Notes under the pieces: model-generated
Told to the model about the DNA's origin: nothing
What the model saw: only the letters and a program-made list of their open reading frames with translations
Databases searched by the model: none
Shown: piece after piece, positions 1 through 11,949 of the stretch
Position numbering within the stretch: position 1 is the first letter of the stretch
Layout of the letters: each line of letters opens with the position of its first letter
DNA from: Phascolomyces articulosus
Lineage: Eukaryota; Mucoromycota; Mucoromycetes; Mucorales; Lichtheimiaceae
Reading direction: 5' to 3'
Length of the DNA stretch: 64,000 bases
NCBI GenBank assembly: GCA_025677815.1
Contig: JAIXMP010000010.1
Span: 186,001 to 250,000, forward strand
Position numbers and translations under genes: made by a program

Positions 1-1947
1 GGCAAGTGCTACAACAATCGGCACTCCTCCAAGTAGTGCCAAACGAAGAACATCAGCACCCCATATGTCACCATTCAAATCTTTACCACTCTCTTCTTCA
101 CCACAAGCCGATCAAATTTGTAAGTTTTACTCTATTTATTCTTCAAATATTCTTTATATCAGCATTTATAAGTATATATTTATTGTGTTGTGGGTGGTGA
201 ATTCTTTCTTTCATACGGTTTAGTGACATCCGGCGTCCGTTCCCAGACTTCTTCGAGTGAAAGATCTCGAATTCCTGGTGTTGAAGGCGCATCACCAAGT
301 GGACGAAGCAAAATAGAATTTTCACCAAGTTTTGATAAGATACGAAATAGCCCTAGCCGAACAGAAACTAGTATGATGACCAGACGATGGTCACGTGCTA
401 GTGATCACAGTTCGATTAACTTTGTCAGTGTAATGTTTCTATCTATTTTATTTTTTTATTTTTTAGTAAAAACGAAAGCAAATTACCAGTAAAAAAAATC
501 CAGTTTTATTTACATAGTGTAAATATTTTAATAATTATAATAATAATAATAACAGGCAGATGATCCGGAACTTGAAGAATTCATACGATTAGCGGCTGCC
601 AAACCAGATCTGAAATTGGCTCAAAATCGAGCAAGCAATAGCAGTCAAATGATAGAAAGTGCAAACTTTTCGCCTACTTCAGAAACAAGCAGTAGCTTAG
701 GTGCAAGTGGGTATGGTAGTGGATCCATTTATCGATCCAAGGTAAATATTATTTTTTACAGTATCTATTTATCTCATTGTTATTTTTACTAAGCGAAATT
801 TCTCGTATAAATATAGAAAGCATTATCTCATTATAGAAATCTGCGAGAAACACATAATACATTATCTGAATCATTATCATCCAGTGTGCTAGCTAGTGGG
901 GAACGACAAGAACAACATGCTGTTGGCACATCATTAGGGTCATCATCAACCTCATCTAATAGTCGACCATATTTACCAGCAGTCCGTTCGCCGCTTCATT
1001 CAGAAGGAAGCATTAATATTTCAAGCAACCCTTCAACATCCCCAATGCATATTCCTCGCAGCTATCATCGTCATACTGGCGGTAGCATGGGAAACAACAA
1101 TAGCGACCACACCGGAAGTGGTGGCCATATCGCGACTGCCAGTACAGGAACTGTTATAACCACCGCTGGACATACCATTACCACTTCTTCTACTTCTGCC
1201 GGCCGACATCGACGATACCACTCCTCACAAACTGCGGAATACAATAAAGAACATACAAGTCGAGCGGATGATGTTATAAGGGATGATGATCATCCAGCTG
1301 CGGCATTCTCGAGCTATCCACAAGATCGTCATCACGATGAATTACGAAGACTATGTGTTCTAGAAAGCGATTCTCCATCATCTACTTTACGACGCCAAGA
1401 AAGTCTTGGTAGTCTTCAAGACGATGTTCATCCTGGATTACAAAGTAGCTCCGGTAGTGCAATCCATAATCAAGGTGGGCGGCCAAGTTCATTAGATGAT
1501 GACGATTCACTTGTGTTTAAAATGAGTGAACTTGGTGGTGAAACACAACCTTCGGTCGATGAAGCGACAACAACAGCAAGCCAAAATATTATTTTGCATA
1601 GTAATACAAGTACGCGTGATTATGCCCGTCGACTTGGTATCAATCCCAGTAATACGTCTAGTAGTAACAATATAACTACATTAACACCAACTACTACAAC
1701 AACATGTACCACTACTACCAATACTATAGCAACAACAGGACTTGTAGTAAATGATACAGATAATAGTAACATCAATGTTGCCAGTGATACAGCTGTACGG
1801 CGAATCAGCAGTAGTACAAGTATACCCCAAGGTTCGGTTGCGATGGCTACAGTTTTGGAAGAAGAAGAAAAGAGTGGAAGTGGAAGTAGTAGTAGTATTA
1901 GTAAAAGTGATTCCCATTCGAAATATCCAGAACAAGATTTTTGGTGA
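1..1947 (+). CDS. ATG13: Autophagy protein Atg13, C-terminal part (5' end outside window)
   Basis: Exons are <2..119, 224..429, 556..741 and 817..1947 (phases agree at each GT-AG junction), giving 546 residues to the stop; the N-terminal HORMA half lies off the window. Atg13 is the regulatory partner of the Atg1 kinase in autophagy initiation. What is visible is the disordered C-terminal half typical of fungal Atg13: a Pro/Ser-rich start with SPFKSLPLSSSP, a DDPELEEFIRLAAAK segment, the ALSHYRNLRETHNTLSESLS helix-like motif, and DDDSLVFKMSEL near residue 400 of the fragment, which resembles the short acidic-hydrophobic motif (D-D-x-L-x-F-x-M-S) found in fungal Atg13. The last 200 residues are Thr/Ser/Asn runs. 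The identification rests on remembered motifs in a low-complexity protein, so it is good but not certain. Confidence 0.7.
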
Positions 1948-2559
1948 TGATTTTTGTTTTATAATAATCCTTCTCCCACTCATACACAGACCACCACATG
2001 CACACATATGTCATTACATAATTTTACACACTTTCTTCTTTTACCTCTCTATATATAGCAGATTTATTATATCACACCTCTTCTCTATTATCCATGCCTC
2101 ACATTCATGACAACAATTCACGCTTCTTCTCCCCGCTCCGTATATCTTTTGTTTGCATTTCTTTTTTGTATTTTTAATATTGGCTATTTACTGTTTATTG
2201 AACCTCCTACTTATTTCGTTTTTTATCATGGAAACAAAAAGATAAACATCAATTCATCTTCTACATCAATATATTACAAATATGATATATGTTTTTTTGT
2301 TTTGGTTTATATATTGGTCAATATTTAATATTATAAGTCTTACACATAAGATTTCCATTATGAAAAGATGGTATTCATACGTCGAAACTAGGTGGAGCAA
2401 ATATTAAGAGTTTTTATCGAACAAGCTTGTCGACACGAAAATTGGTCAAGTAATGCAAATTCAATTTTTTTGTGTAACTTATGTTTTGAGTTTAAAAAGT
2501 TTTTTTTTTGTCTCGAAAATTGTACAGGTTTTTTTTTTCTAACAACATAAACTTTTGAC
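1948..2559. other. Intergenic: ATG13 3' UTR and SYO1 promoter
   Basis: AT-rich, with several poly-T runs (about 2503-2511 and 2529-2538) just upstream of the SYO1 start codon. No further gene is seen. Confidence 0.6.
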
Positions 2560-5500
2560 ATGGGCAAAGTTCGTAAAGGTGGCAAACGTCGATCAAAGGC
2601 AATTGGCTCACGAGCAACTGCTGGTTTGGAACAGGGAATGAATGACCAAACACCGCAACCAGAGCAAGTATTACCTGTCATTCAAAAGGTAACTAAGCCA
2701 AAAAATTACAATTATAAAGTTTTTTTTTAGATCTATAATTCTGTTATTCAAGAGGTGATCAAATTCAGAATATAAAATAACTAAAGAATTAACATTATTA
2801 TATAATGTAGTTATCTTCACCCGATGCCACAGATCGTGCATGGGCTGCAGCATGTGTTTCAAACCTTGTCATGGCAGGTCCCTCAGTCCGCAAGCTCCTA
2901 TTGTCCAAGGGCACAGTCCCCCTTTTATTAGAGCGTCTGTCAGATAATCAATATGAAGTATTGGAAGAATCAATGGGTGCTTTAAGGTGAGTTTTCTCGA
3001 AAATTTATACATTATTTCTTGATATCAGTAGCAACTAATATGGCTTCGTTATATATACTTATATTAGAAACCTTGTCTCAGTTGATCCCGAGGTTGCCAA
3101 GGAGTATTATAAGCGTGATATTCTTACCCCATTCTCTGTACTTTTACCAAAGGTTTGTTTTACAAAATGCCCGTACTACTTTTTTTAAAGTGTACATATA
3201 TCCTGGAACTAATCATGTACTTGGATATTTCATTAGATTTCGCAAACGATTGATCTTGTATTACAAAATGCCCCTCTTACAGACGAAGGAGATCAAGATA
3301 GACGTCGTACTGTTTGGGATCTTGCTGAAAATTTCATCTATGTTATCTGGAGTTTATGGTAATGTCTAGATGTGGATCATTGGTGTTTATATAATAATGC
3401 GGATGTTAATTATGAAAAAATTGAAAAAATCGAAACTTTAATAGTGAAGCATCCGACAAGTATATTAAAGCAGTGAATCGACTTAACATTATCACGTTTT
3501 TGATTTCGTTTTTATCTTCTGCTGATCAATGTCCAACTAATGTTGTGATTGCTGCTGGTAAGAAATAGAGAATTTATGGATTTTGAAATGGTGCCGAGAT
3601 ATATCGATATTTTGTTTTTTAGAGAGAAAGTGAGTAATATTTATTAATCCAAATTATTTCTACTTGTTGCTATAGGTCAATGCTTAACTACTTTGACAGA
3701 TAATAATAAGGATATTTATATCGAATTCCAGAATCACCCAGAGTATGTTAAGATGCTCTTTGAAATCCTCAACAAATTCCAAGATTCATCCATGATTTTG
3801 GTTCGTGTTTTAGCGTGTGGTAAGTAATGAAAATTAGTATAAATATGTCTCGAAGTAATAGTGGATGGGAAGGAAGGGAAATGATTCTTTTGTAGCACAC
3901 ATATCATAAATAAGGAAATAACTCTACTTCTATATTTTTATGTAAATAGCAATTTTGACAAACATCCGTGAAGTCGTGTTAGCTACTGAAACATGGGAAG
4001 AAGGACAAGATGGTTCTAGCGAATTGAACAAGACTCTTTTACCTGTTTTAACTGCATCTTTGAATTTTGATATTCAAGAAGCTGCAGAAAAGGCAATTGC
4101 AGCTGTAAAAAGTGGAGTAAGTAGAGGGAGAAAAAAAACACATCTATTTTGGTATGAAAGCTATTATAATCTCACTCATAAATGGCCTCTTCTTTTGTTT
4201 TTACCAATAGAATGTGGGCAAACATGAAGATACAGGTGATGTTGCTCCCAGACCCAAACAACCAACTTCAAAAGAAGAGGTACTGTATCAATAGAATGTT
4301 GAAGATGGAAAAGTAATTAGGATATATATATTAACCGAGGCAAATAGGTTTACATTCAAAATCTAGAAGAAAATCTTTCAACTTTACAATTAGCGCTCGA
4401 ATTACTTGCTGATATTTGCATCCAAGATGATTCTGAAGGTTAGTGTTACCAACGAGAAATGAGTAAAAATAGAACAAAGTTATTAGTCATAGTTACTAAC
4501 TCGTTATTTCAACAACAACAGAGGATGGATGGGAAGATGCTGATGAAGAAATGGGTGACGGTGATCAAGAACCAGAAGAAGTGACTGAAGAAAACATTGA
4601 TGAACTTTTGAAAGATAGTGAAAACTTGGAACAAAAAACTTCTAGCGCGGTCGATGACCAATTGATCCGTAGCAACCCTATTATGGGAGCATTTATTACT
4701 GAAATTTCTCCGCAATTAATCCGTTTAGCAACACTTACTCCATTATCATTCCCACAAGAACCTATTGCACCAGGTGTTACTGATGCTTTGGTTTTAACTC
4801 ATCAACGTGCATTAGAATGCTTCAATAACTATTTGCTTGCAATGGCTGAATTACCCTCCAAATTCTGGTTCAAGGAACATAAATCAGACGCCTGTCAAGC
4901 ATGGCGTTGGTTGTTCAACTTGGCAAATACAGTTGGTTCGGCCCAACCAAGCCAGGCACGTGACGAATTGATCGAAATCATTGTTGGTTGTCTATGGTCA
5001 TTAGGTAGAGGACTCGGCCAAGAAATTGTAAGTTTCAAAAACAAGACAAAACATTTAATTAATTTGGATAGATAAGATCGAGTTGATTTATTGGATTGAT
5101 AACACTGAATCTTATTTTTTTTCCATTGATAGCCCTTAGAAACATCAGATGTTACATCTTTGTTTGGCGCTTATCATGCCACATCATCCGAATCAATGCG
5201 TGTGAAAATTGTAGGCTGTTTGGGTCCAATTGCCTTGCGACAAGGTGCTATTGAAGCCAACAAAGTAATTAAATGACTGGGGAAATTATCTATAAAGATT
5301 TATGATCATAATTTCATGCAAGAAAAATCTCTATGTGATTTTTGTTCTAATTGACTGGACCTGTCTTTTACATTAGGAAATTGGAAACTTCTTTATGGAA
5401 GTGCTCAAGAATGTGACCGCTCGTCAGACCACACCAGCTGTTGCAGTTGAAGCATTAAATTGTATCTTCGATGTCTACAGTGATTGTGCATTTGATTATG

Positions 5501-5743
5501 ATTTACCTGTCTTTATTCAAGGAAACTTTTTATTACAATTGAAAGTTCTTGTCCCAACTATTCGTACTATGGTAAGACAATTGCTGACAAAGCATTAATT
5601 TCAATTACTGATTTGGTTGTTATTTTTTATAGACAAAAAGCATTGATCGAAGAAAAAACTTTGATTTACGATCAAGAAGTGATGAAGCACTCATGAATTT
5701 GGTAGCTTTTAATAAATACAAAGCTAATGAAAAGCGTCAATAA
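2560..5743 (+). CDS. SYO1: Syo1/HEATR3 family: symportin for ribosomal proteins uL18 and uL5
   Basis: Thirteen exons: 2560..2688, 2811..2986, 3068..3152, 3237..3358, 3445..3557, 3676..3819, 3950..4116, 4211..4279, 4348..4438, 4522..5027, 5133..5264, 5377..5571, 5633..5743. They encode 679 residues, close to human HEATR3 (680) and yeast Syo1 (623). Syo1 binds Rpl5 and Rpl11, carries them into the nucleus and helps 5S RNP assembly. The protein starts MGKVRKGGKRRSKAIGS, the basic N-terminus typical of the family. ARM/HEAT helices follow (WAACVSNLVMAGPSVRKLL, EESMGALRNLVSVDPEVA). A very acidic loop (EEDGWEDADEEMGDGDQEPE, about residue 365) is typical of Syo1, where an acidic loop contacts Rpl11. 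All 12 introns are short, with GT-AG ends and consistent phase. High confidence. Confidence 0.93.
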
Positions 5744-5911
5744 GTTAGCATAATATAGTATGCAGAGTACCTTTCTACCTATCACTTTTTTTTAACCCTT
5801 CCTATTCCTGTTTATTCAACCATTTTCTCTCTCTCTTTCCTTTTCTCCATCTATCTCCACTTGTTTTCTTTTTGCATACATTAATAATAATTAGTTCCAG
5901 AGCATCCATAT

Positions 5912-5932
5912 TATATATATATATATATATAT
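5912..5932. repeat. (TA)n microsatellite
   Basis: About ten TA units in the SYO1 downstream region. Confidence 0.9.
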
Positions 5933-5965
5933 GTTTTTCTGTTCATTTTCGAGTATAAATATCGC

Positions 5966-6260
5966 TGCCAAAACATAATTAAGGCAGCCGCCTCAATGTT
6001 TAACCAAAAATAAGTCGGGATTTCCGGAGCAAGTCGGGAAGGCCTATAACTTGTCGGGCTCTGACAAGTTTTGATCCCACTTTTGCCAAATGGTTGGTAA
6101 TAGTTCGTGAGAACTTCCCGATTCCGTCAAGCACGGAATGTGGCTGTGAGTTTGGGTAAAATGGAGTATCATGTGCGGCGTACAACGGGATGGTATGTGA
6201 CTAAGCAGGCCCTTAGGTCCCTACGAGTGTTCCAAAAAAGGCCAGTGGGAGAAAATTAAG
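5966..6260. repeat. GC-richer island with repeated AAGTCGGG motifs, possible decayed element
   Basis: This stretch is clearly more GC-rich than its surroundings. A short inverted repeat, GCTGCC (5966-5971) against GGCAGC about 13 bases later, marks its left side. AAGTCGGG occurs twice and a CTTGTCGGG variant follows (6011-6056); the complementary form CTTCCCGATTCCG lies further right. The longest minus-strand open frame (6000-6185, 61 codons) matches nothing I recognise. It could be the end of a degraded transposon or an unannotated RNA; the nature is unknown. Confidence 0.35.
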
Positions 6261-6804
6261 AGCAAACTACTTAACTTGGATGTTTCGTATTATTTTTTTT
6301 TCTCTCCCAAATAATTAACACGCTCTTAATTGTATACACAAGTGCACACAATAAATCAGCCTTGTATTTATTATTGAATCTTTAATCTTGAGAACTTACG
6401 TAATTGGTTAGTGACTTGGGACAATTCACAACCCTAATTGCAATATCTTGATGAGAAATGAGAACCCTTGGGTCCCTACTTTTCAGTGCAAACTTGCTTA
6501 TTCGGTAAGTTATCCCCATCATATCCCATCTCATCTTCTTTTTGATAACCAAGCACGTTATTGTTTTTCTTTATGCGTACGTCATATCAATTCGTGGGAA
6601 TAAACAGAATACTTACAGTGATTGTAATTACCTTAGTAAGTATACTTCCTCCACCCCCCCCTTTTTTCTTCCTTTGCTTCAACACTCTCCCAGCGAATCT
6701 AATTTCCAGCTTTCTCCAGCTTTCCTTATATTATTCTATACCTCATTCTCTATGCTTTTAAACATCTTCGCGCAGTAGTCGTTGCATTAATTTCGATCCG
6801 GAAC

Positions 6805-8926
6805 ATGGGAGAAGGCGGCGATACATGTGATCATGACCCACCAATTCCGACAAAACGATGCGGGGTAACAGTTCCGCCACAACAGGAACCTTTTGATTAT
6901 TATAGGTATAACAACGGAAATGTTTGAGCTGATTGGATTACATCTGTGTTCCACCTGTGTTTTTACCAACAAATATAGTAGTAGTTCATCACCCACCCCA
7001 CTCTTTTTTATATCGTTTTGTCCTTCTTTTTTTTTCTTTCTCTCTTTCTTTTGTTCCTTTCTCCACATTTTTCTTTCTGCTCTTCTTCTTTTTCTTATTT
7101 CCTTTTTTCATCATTTAGCATTATCGTTATGATACCATCAGATAGTAATAGTAATAATAGTAGTAATAGAAGTAGTAATAACAGTAATAATGGTTATAGC
7201 TGGAATTCTACTACTTCAACACGAAGACTGCCGGCAGTCTTGACACCACCTCTGACAATAACAACTGAAACAACGTCATCTCTTGAAGATATTATTCGAC
7301 AATATAGTCAAAAACCAGAAATACTGGAACTTGTATTGATGAGCAAAGTGCAAGAAGATCGACGACGTGCAGAAGAAGCAAAGTTACGTAGTAAAGAGAT
7401 AGATTATATGCTACAACGTGAGCAACAGCAATTATCGTCATCTTCATCACAAGAACCATCCTCACCTCGTTCACCCGATTTGCATCACCATTATCTCCAT
7501 CCTCATCATCATTCCTATCATAATAATTCACATATTCACGAATCTCAACATCATCACAATCATTATTCTTCTCATTATCACAATAACGAACAGCATCAAG
7601 AACAACAGCATCGCCATTCTTTACCTTCTTTACCTACAATCATGGATCTTGATAAAAAAGTTCCCTCTAATACAAATCATTGTTCTATACCTTATCGTTC
7701 CCCGTCACTTACTAGTTCCTCGTTTGGTTCACCACGATCAACTCCTGAACATGCGCCGGTCGTTGCCGCATCATCACCACCACCATCACATCAATCGCGT
7801 GATGACCAGTTTCATTCTACTACATCACTTCATCCTACTACTACTATTAATAACTCTATTACTGCCCCTAGCGATCGCTTATTACCGACGATTGCGCAAG
7901 CACACCATCCAGCAGAACGTCCACCATCACCACCAGTTGTATCTGCCAGTCAAGAGATTCGACAACTTATTGCATCTCGAGATAGGTAAAAATCACCTGT
8001 TATTTTGCTCATATATTTCCCTTTCACACACACACACTCACACACACACACAAACAAAACCATTTTTTTACACAAACGTGTTATTTATAATGGTACCAGG
8101 GGAAGAAATAGTGAAAATAAGCACAGAAAAACAAACGTAATTAACATGTGAAACCGTGGGTGGGTTTAATGGTTTAGGCTATCAATAAACGGACCATCAA
8201 TAACAAATAATGAAACGCATGTTCACGGCGATAATAACATTAAAGGTATACCACTTCCACCACCCGCAGCACCTATTCTGCACAATGGTTATCATAGTGA
8301 GAAACGACGAAGTCTTCACGATGATAAATTAAGCCCATCAGTCAACGGGGACAATATCAGTAACGCACAATCAAAACATGAACAGATACAACCACCGCAA
8401 CCACAGCCACAACAAAATAACAAAACACATATCTATCATTATTATTACGGACCAACACCACCGAACAAACTTCCATTACCACCCGCACCACAATCTAATA
8501 CTATGACACTAGGTGCATCCTCTACGTCTTCGACAGCTAATCCACTTAATACTGTGCAAGGTAGACCATTTGCAAAGCGGAGACGACGAGAAATGCAAGC
8601 AATTACTATGATCATTGAAACACGCGAGTTTCCTTACAACGATGACTATCTATGGAAAAATAATGGCAACACTATACATAAAGGCTCAGGCAACAAAAGC
8701 ATTTATTACAAATGCGCCAATAACCAGAAGGTAATAAAACTTTTTTTTTCAAATATAGTTCTTTTTTGTATAATACAATATTAACATTGACATTTCACTT
8801 CAAAAAAAATAGGGATGTCCTGTCAACAAAACAGTAACGTTCAAAGATAATGGTGAATACTTGATCAAGTACAGAGGAAAACATCTAAGTGACTGTAGTC
8901 GAATAAAACGAGTTGTTGACGTTTAA
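6805..8926 (+). CDS. Putative transcription factor with C-terminal WRKY/GCM-like zinc-finger domain
   Basis: Exons 6805..6905, 7119..7985, 8178..8730 and 8813..8926 encode 544 residues. Exon 1 (MGEGGDTCDHDPPIPTKRC) is inferred because it splices in phase to 7119; a start at the in-frame ATG 7129 is the alternative. A predicted helical segment (SLEDIIRQYSQKPEILELVL, then a charged RRRAEEAKLRSKEID stretch) follows a Ser/Asn tract. Next come long His-rich and Pro-rich regions and a basic KRRRREM patch. Residues about 478-535 resemble a plant WRKY domain: DDYLWKNNGN in place of the DDG-Y-W-R-K-Y-G-Q-K core, then YYKC, GCPVNKTV and YRGKHLSDC. Likely zinc ligands are C502, C509, H531 and C535. WRKY-like proteins are known from some early fungi and belong to the WRKY-GCM1 superfamily. 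DNA binding is inferred. Confidence 0.8.
8025..8053. repeat. (CA)n microsatellite in an intron
   Basis: About 14 CA units with one CT interruption, inside the second intron of the WRKY-like gene. Confidence 0.9.
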
Positions 8927-11377
8927 TAATAAGAAAACGGCAACGGATAAAATCCCTATTTTCATCATTTAAATCTACTTGATATTTTTCTTTTCTTTTC
9001 TTTTGTTTGTTTTTGTTTTTATATTATTTTAAAACCTATTGGGTTTTTTATTTTACTTTTGCATGATATTCGCTTTTCATTTTGCTGTTCGAGCATCCTG
9101 CAAGTGTACATTCTCATATATACATGATTCTTGATTTAACCAAACAGGGAACATCGCAACGAACCGACCGATTTTTTTTATATTTAGTTGAATTGGGATT
9201 TCTCACGAGAATCACTTTTGTCATAGGTATGATTTCTTTTTTGCTATATAATTTTTGGTTTGAGGCTTGTGGTGCTATTCGGAAACAAAGCTGCTTTTAA
9301 TCAACACATGCTGGCCCCATATCCGGTAACCATCAATCCAATTCAAAACGTGTAAGCACCAATTACCTATCGGGTAACCAACAATTATGATTTTATAAAT
9401 TTATAACAGTTACTCATTTAATTGGGGTAAGTTTGGGGGAGTTGATTAACTATGATATGACGACGCAACGCACCATCAACTATCTTTCCTTCTTATATGT
9501 ACCTATTTCTAGAACATCTTAATGAGTTTATCGTGTGTAAAAATACCACCCAAAGTATACTATCATCGCTTTACAAGTTATGTCAAGAGCTATATTATTA
9601 CTAAATAGAATGATAATGATAATGATGCAGTGTTTACAGTTTTTTTCTACTATAGATAATAAAAGTAAAAGTCTTTCTACTTATAATATATACTGTTACT
9701 TATGTTATATGTCTATCCAGGTGTGCGATATTATGACTAACTTTGATCTCTGATCTGGAAATACCCACTCTTGCACAATAAATAACGGGCGTGGAATGGA
9801 AAATAGGCGAAGTGGAAACTCTATTAGTCAATCACATAAAACAAAAAATTTTCTTTTCCGCGCTCCAGTCATATTGCTTATCAAGTGTAAGCAATCGTGA
9901 TACATTAGGTGCTTTGCTTCTACATCTTTTCTTCTTTCTTCCTATTTATTTTAATGTAATTAAAACCTTGAAATATACAGTTACAATATCAACAAAAATT
10001 AACATTTAATGTAATAATAAACGATCGATTCTAATGGCCAGGATATCTATGTTCTTTTCCGCGGAAAAGAATATAACATCATCACCGCGTCAGCATACAA
10101 GTATCAACTATATATATCGAACCACTTTTTTTCCCCTCTTACTACTTGCTATTTTACGTGAAATATCCATTAACAGAGCATTTGTATACAGCATTTTATT
10201 TGCGGGAGAATGTAAAATTACCTTTAACTATGAATGTATGATCGCTTTCTAGCAATACAAAGTAATGTTTAACATTGCAAATAAAAAAGGGAGTTATCTG
10301 ATGGGATAACTAAAAATAGCCAATAAGAGGAGAGATGGTGTTGATGTGCGACTTTGGATGGGGGGCATAAAATGCTTTATAGATCAAATATATAGTCCTA
10401 TTTTGGTTTCCTTCTTTTTGTTTAACAAGGATAACACTGTATGCTTCTAAGAATCGTATATACAGCAGGAGCTCAATGATGGTAATCAAATTCCTCCAGG
10501 TTACCCCACAAAAAAGATGCATTAAACACGATTGTATTAGTGTATGGTATATATATATTTTTATAAATAGAGCCCCAATTTACTTATAAATTCCTATCAG
10601 CATCATAAACATTAATCAACTTTATAACTGATTAGATCAAGAACTAACGGTTGATACTTATCGTTTTTATTTCAAGATTTTCTCACGCTATTACTGATAC
10701 TTACGTTGAAGAAAGATTATTACCTTATGTATATATTATATATAATAACGAGACAGATGCTTAAAGAATCTTATTTCATAATGGTTCCTTAACATTAATG
10801 ATGATATTTTTTGATATATATAATTATAAACATGACACAATAAAGAAATACCCTACTATGTGTAATAGAATAACAAATGCCTACACGTAGTAGATGAAAG
10901 TTTACCAAAGAGAGAAAATAAAATAACTCAGTGAGTGCTGTATCTAATAGGACATGTCCGCTAGAGTTCGATCCGAAAAGTAAAAGTTGATGAAAAAACA
11001 TCATTATGGCAATATGGGAAAAAGTGAAAGACAAATTTATGTGAAGAGGTTCGTTATTTATAACCTATACATAGTACTCCATGCACTGCTAATAAAATGG
11101 CTGTATGATATGGGTTTGGCTTCTACTAGAAAATTCTCTTGATAATCTTAAATCACAGCAAATCCCACCTTTCTTCCTTTTATAGCACCAAAAAACCATT
11201 TTTTTAGGGAAACGCGATATACACATCAATGAATAATAACATTATTTAATTGACTAGTACTAATGTTGATTTACAGTGAAGTCTTTGATCTTTTTTTTAT
11301 CCTAAAAATATATCACTGATAACTGGTGAATATTAAGTATTAACACATTAGAACCAGTGAACGCCATTAAACACTAT
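8927..11377. other. Gene-poor AT-rich intergenic region
   Basis: 2.4 kb with no convincing gene; all open frames here are under 80 codons and lack recognisable motifs. GGTAACCA occurs twice near 9334 and 9373. A 20-bp palindrome is listed separately. Confidence 0.5.
10052..10071. other. 20-bp perfect palindrome centred on CCGCGG
   Basis: TTCTTTTCCGCGGAAAAGAA is perfectly self-complementary. A half copy, TTCTTTTCCGCG, lies about 200 bp upstream (about 9850). The CCG/CGG inverted core is the kind of site bound by Zn2Cys6 dimers, but no gene start is near, so a function is only speculation. Confidence 0.5.
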
Positions 11378-11455
11378 GATTCGTAAGGCGGGTCAACCCA
11401 TAACTCCACCCACGGGTCAATGGATCAGATTCTTAACTCGACTCACCCGGTCGAG
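11378..11455 (+). repeat. Dispersed repeat, copy 1 (inverted partner at 14803-14892)
   Basis: GC-richer block sharing an ordered series of words with the reverse complement of 14803-14892: GATTCGTAA / GAATCGCAA, GGGTCAACCC / GAGTCGACCC, ATGGATCAGA (identical, 11420-11429), and AACTCGACTC / GACTCGACTC followed by a CC-GGT block. The copies are diverged but collinear. Confidence 0.55.
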
Positions 11456-11949
11456 CTATATTACTTGAGTTAAATAGGCACAGAAGGCTGTATCGTACCA
11501 AAAACAAATTAAAAAACAATAATAAACATTTGGGCATGGTATGAACTTTTTATATAATCATTTTTTAAATTATGCTAAAGATAAAATGGCTAAATTTATA
11601 AAAAGAGAATATTATGATCAAGTCGAGTACTTAGAAATAATCAGGCTGTTCTTAAAAAATAAAGAGCAAGTCTCCCTTTGAAATATTAGATTGTGTTTAT
11701 CACACAAAATTATACGTCGAATCAATTATGTAGATAATGCCGCTAATTTCTATCTAAATCGTATCCTTGGGAAGATAGAGCTGTGAGAAATAATGTAACT
11801 TTCAAAGCGCTAGCTATATAAGATTATTCCATACACCATCACATTCAAACTTTCTATCCTTGAGACGAGGAAAAGTAGTAATAATTGAGAAAAAATCTCC
11901 GGGTTATATGTACTCACGTTAGTATCCGAAACAATATAAACTGGGTGCA

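Larger units (their letters stand above)
5744..6804. other. Intergenic: SYO1 3' end to WRKY-like gene
   Basis: This 1.06-kb gap starts with a pyrimidine-rich SYO1 3' UTR and a TA microsatellite. It then holds a GC-richer island (listed separately) and a pyrimidine-rich promoter stretch at 6640-6770. A near-identical 15-mer, CCCTTAGGTCCCTAC / CCCTTGGGTCCCTAC, occurs at 6210-6224 and 6465-6479. No gene is seen. Confidence 0.6.

Noticed and set aside
7418..8140. 240-codon plus-strand frame overlapping the His-rich exon
   Set aside because: Off-frame reading of CAT/CAC repeats (I/H/L runs); the other frame splices into a recognisable domain.
10970..10985. GAGTTCGATCC, T-arm-like word
   Set aside because: Flanks do not fold into a cloverleaf.
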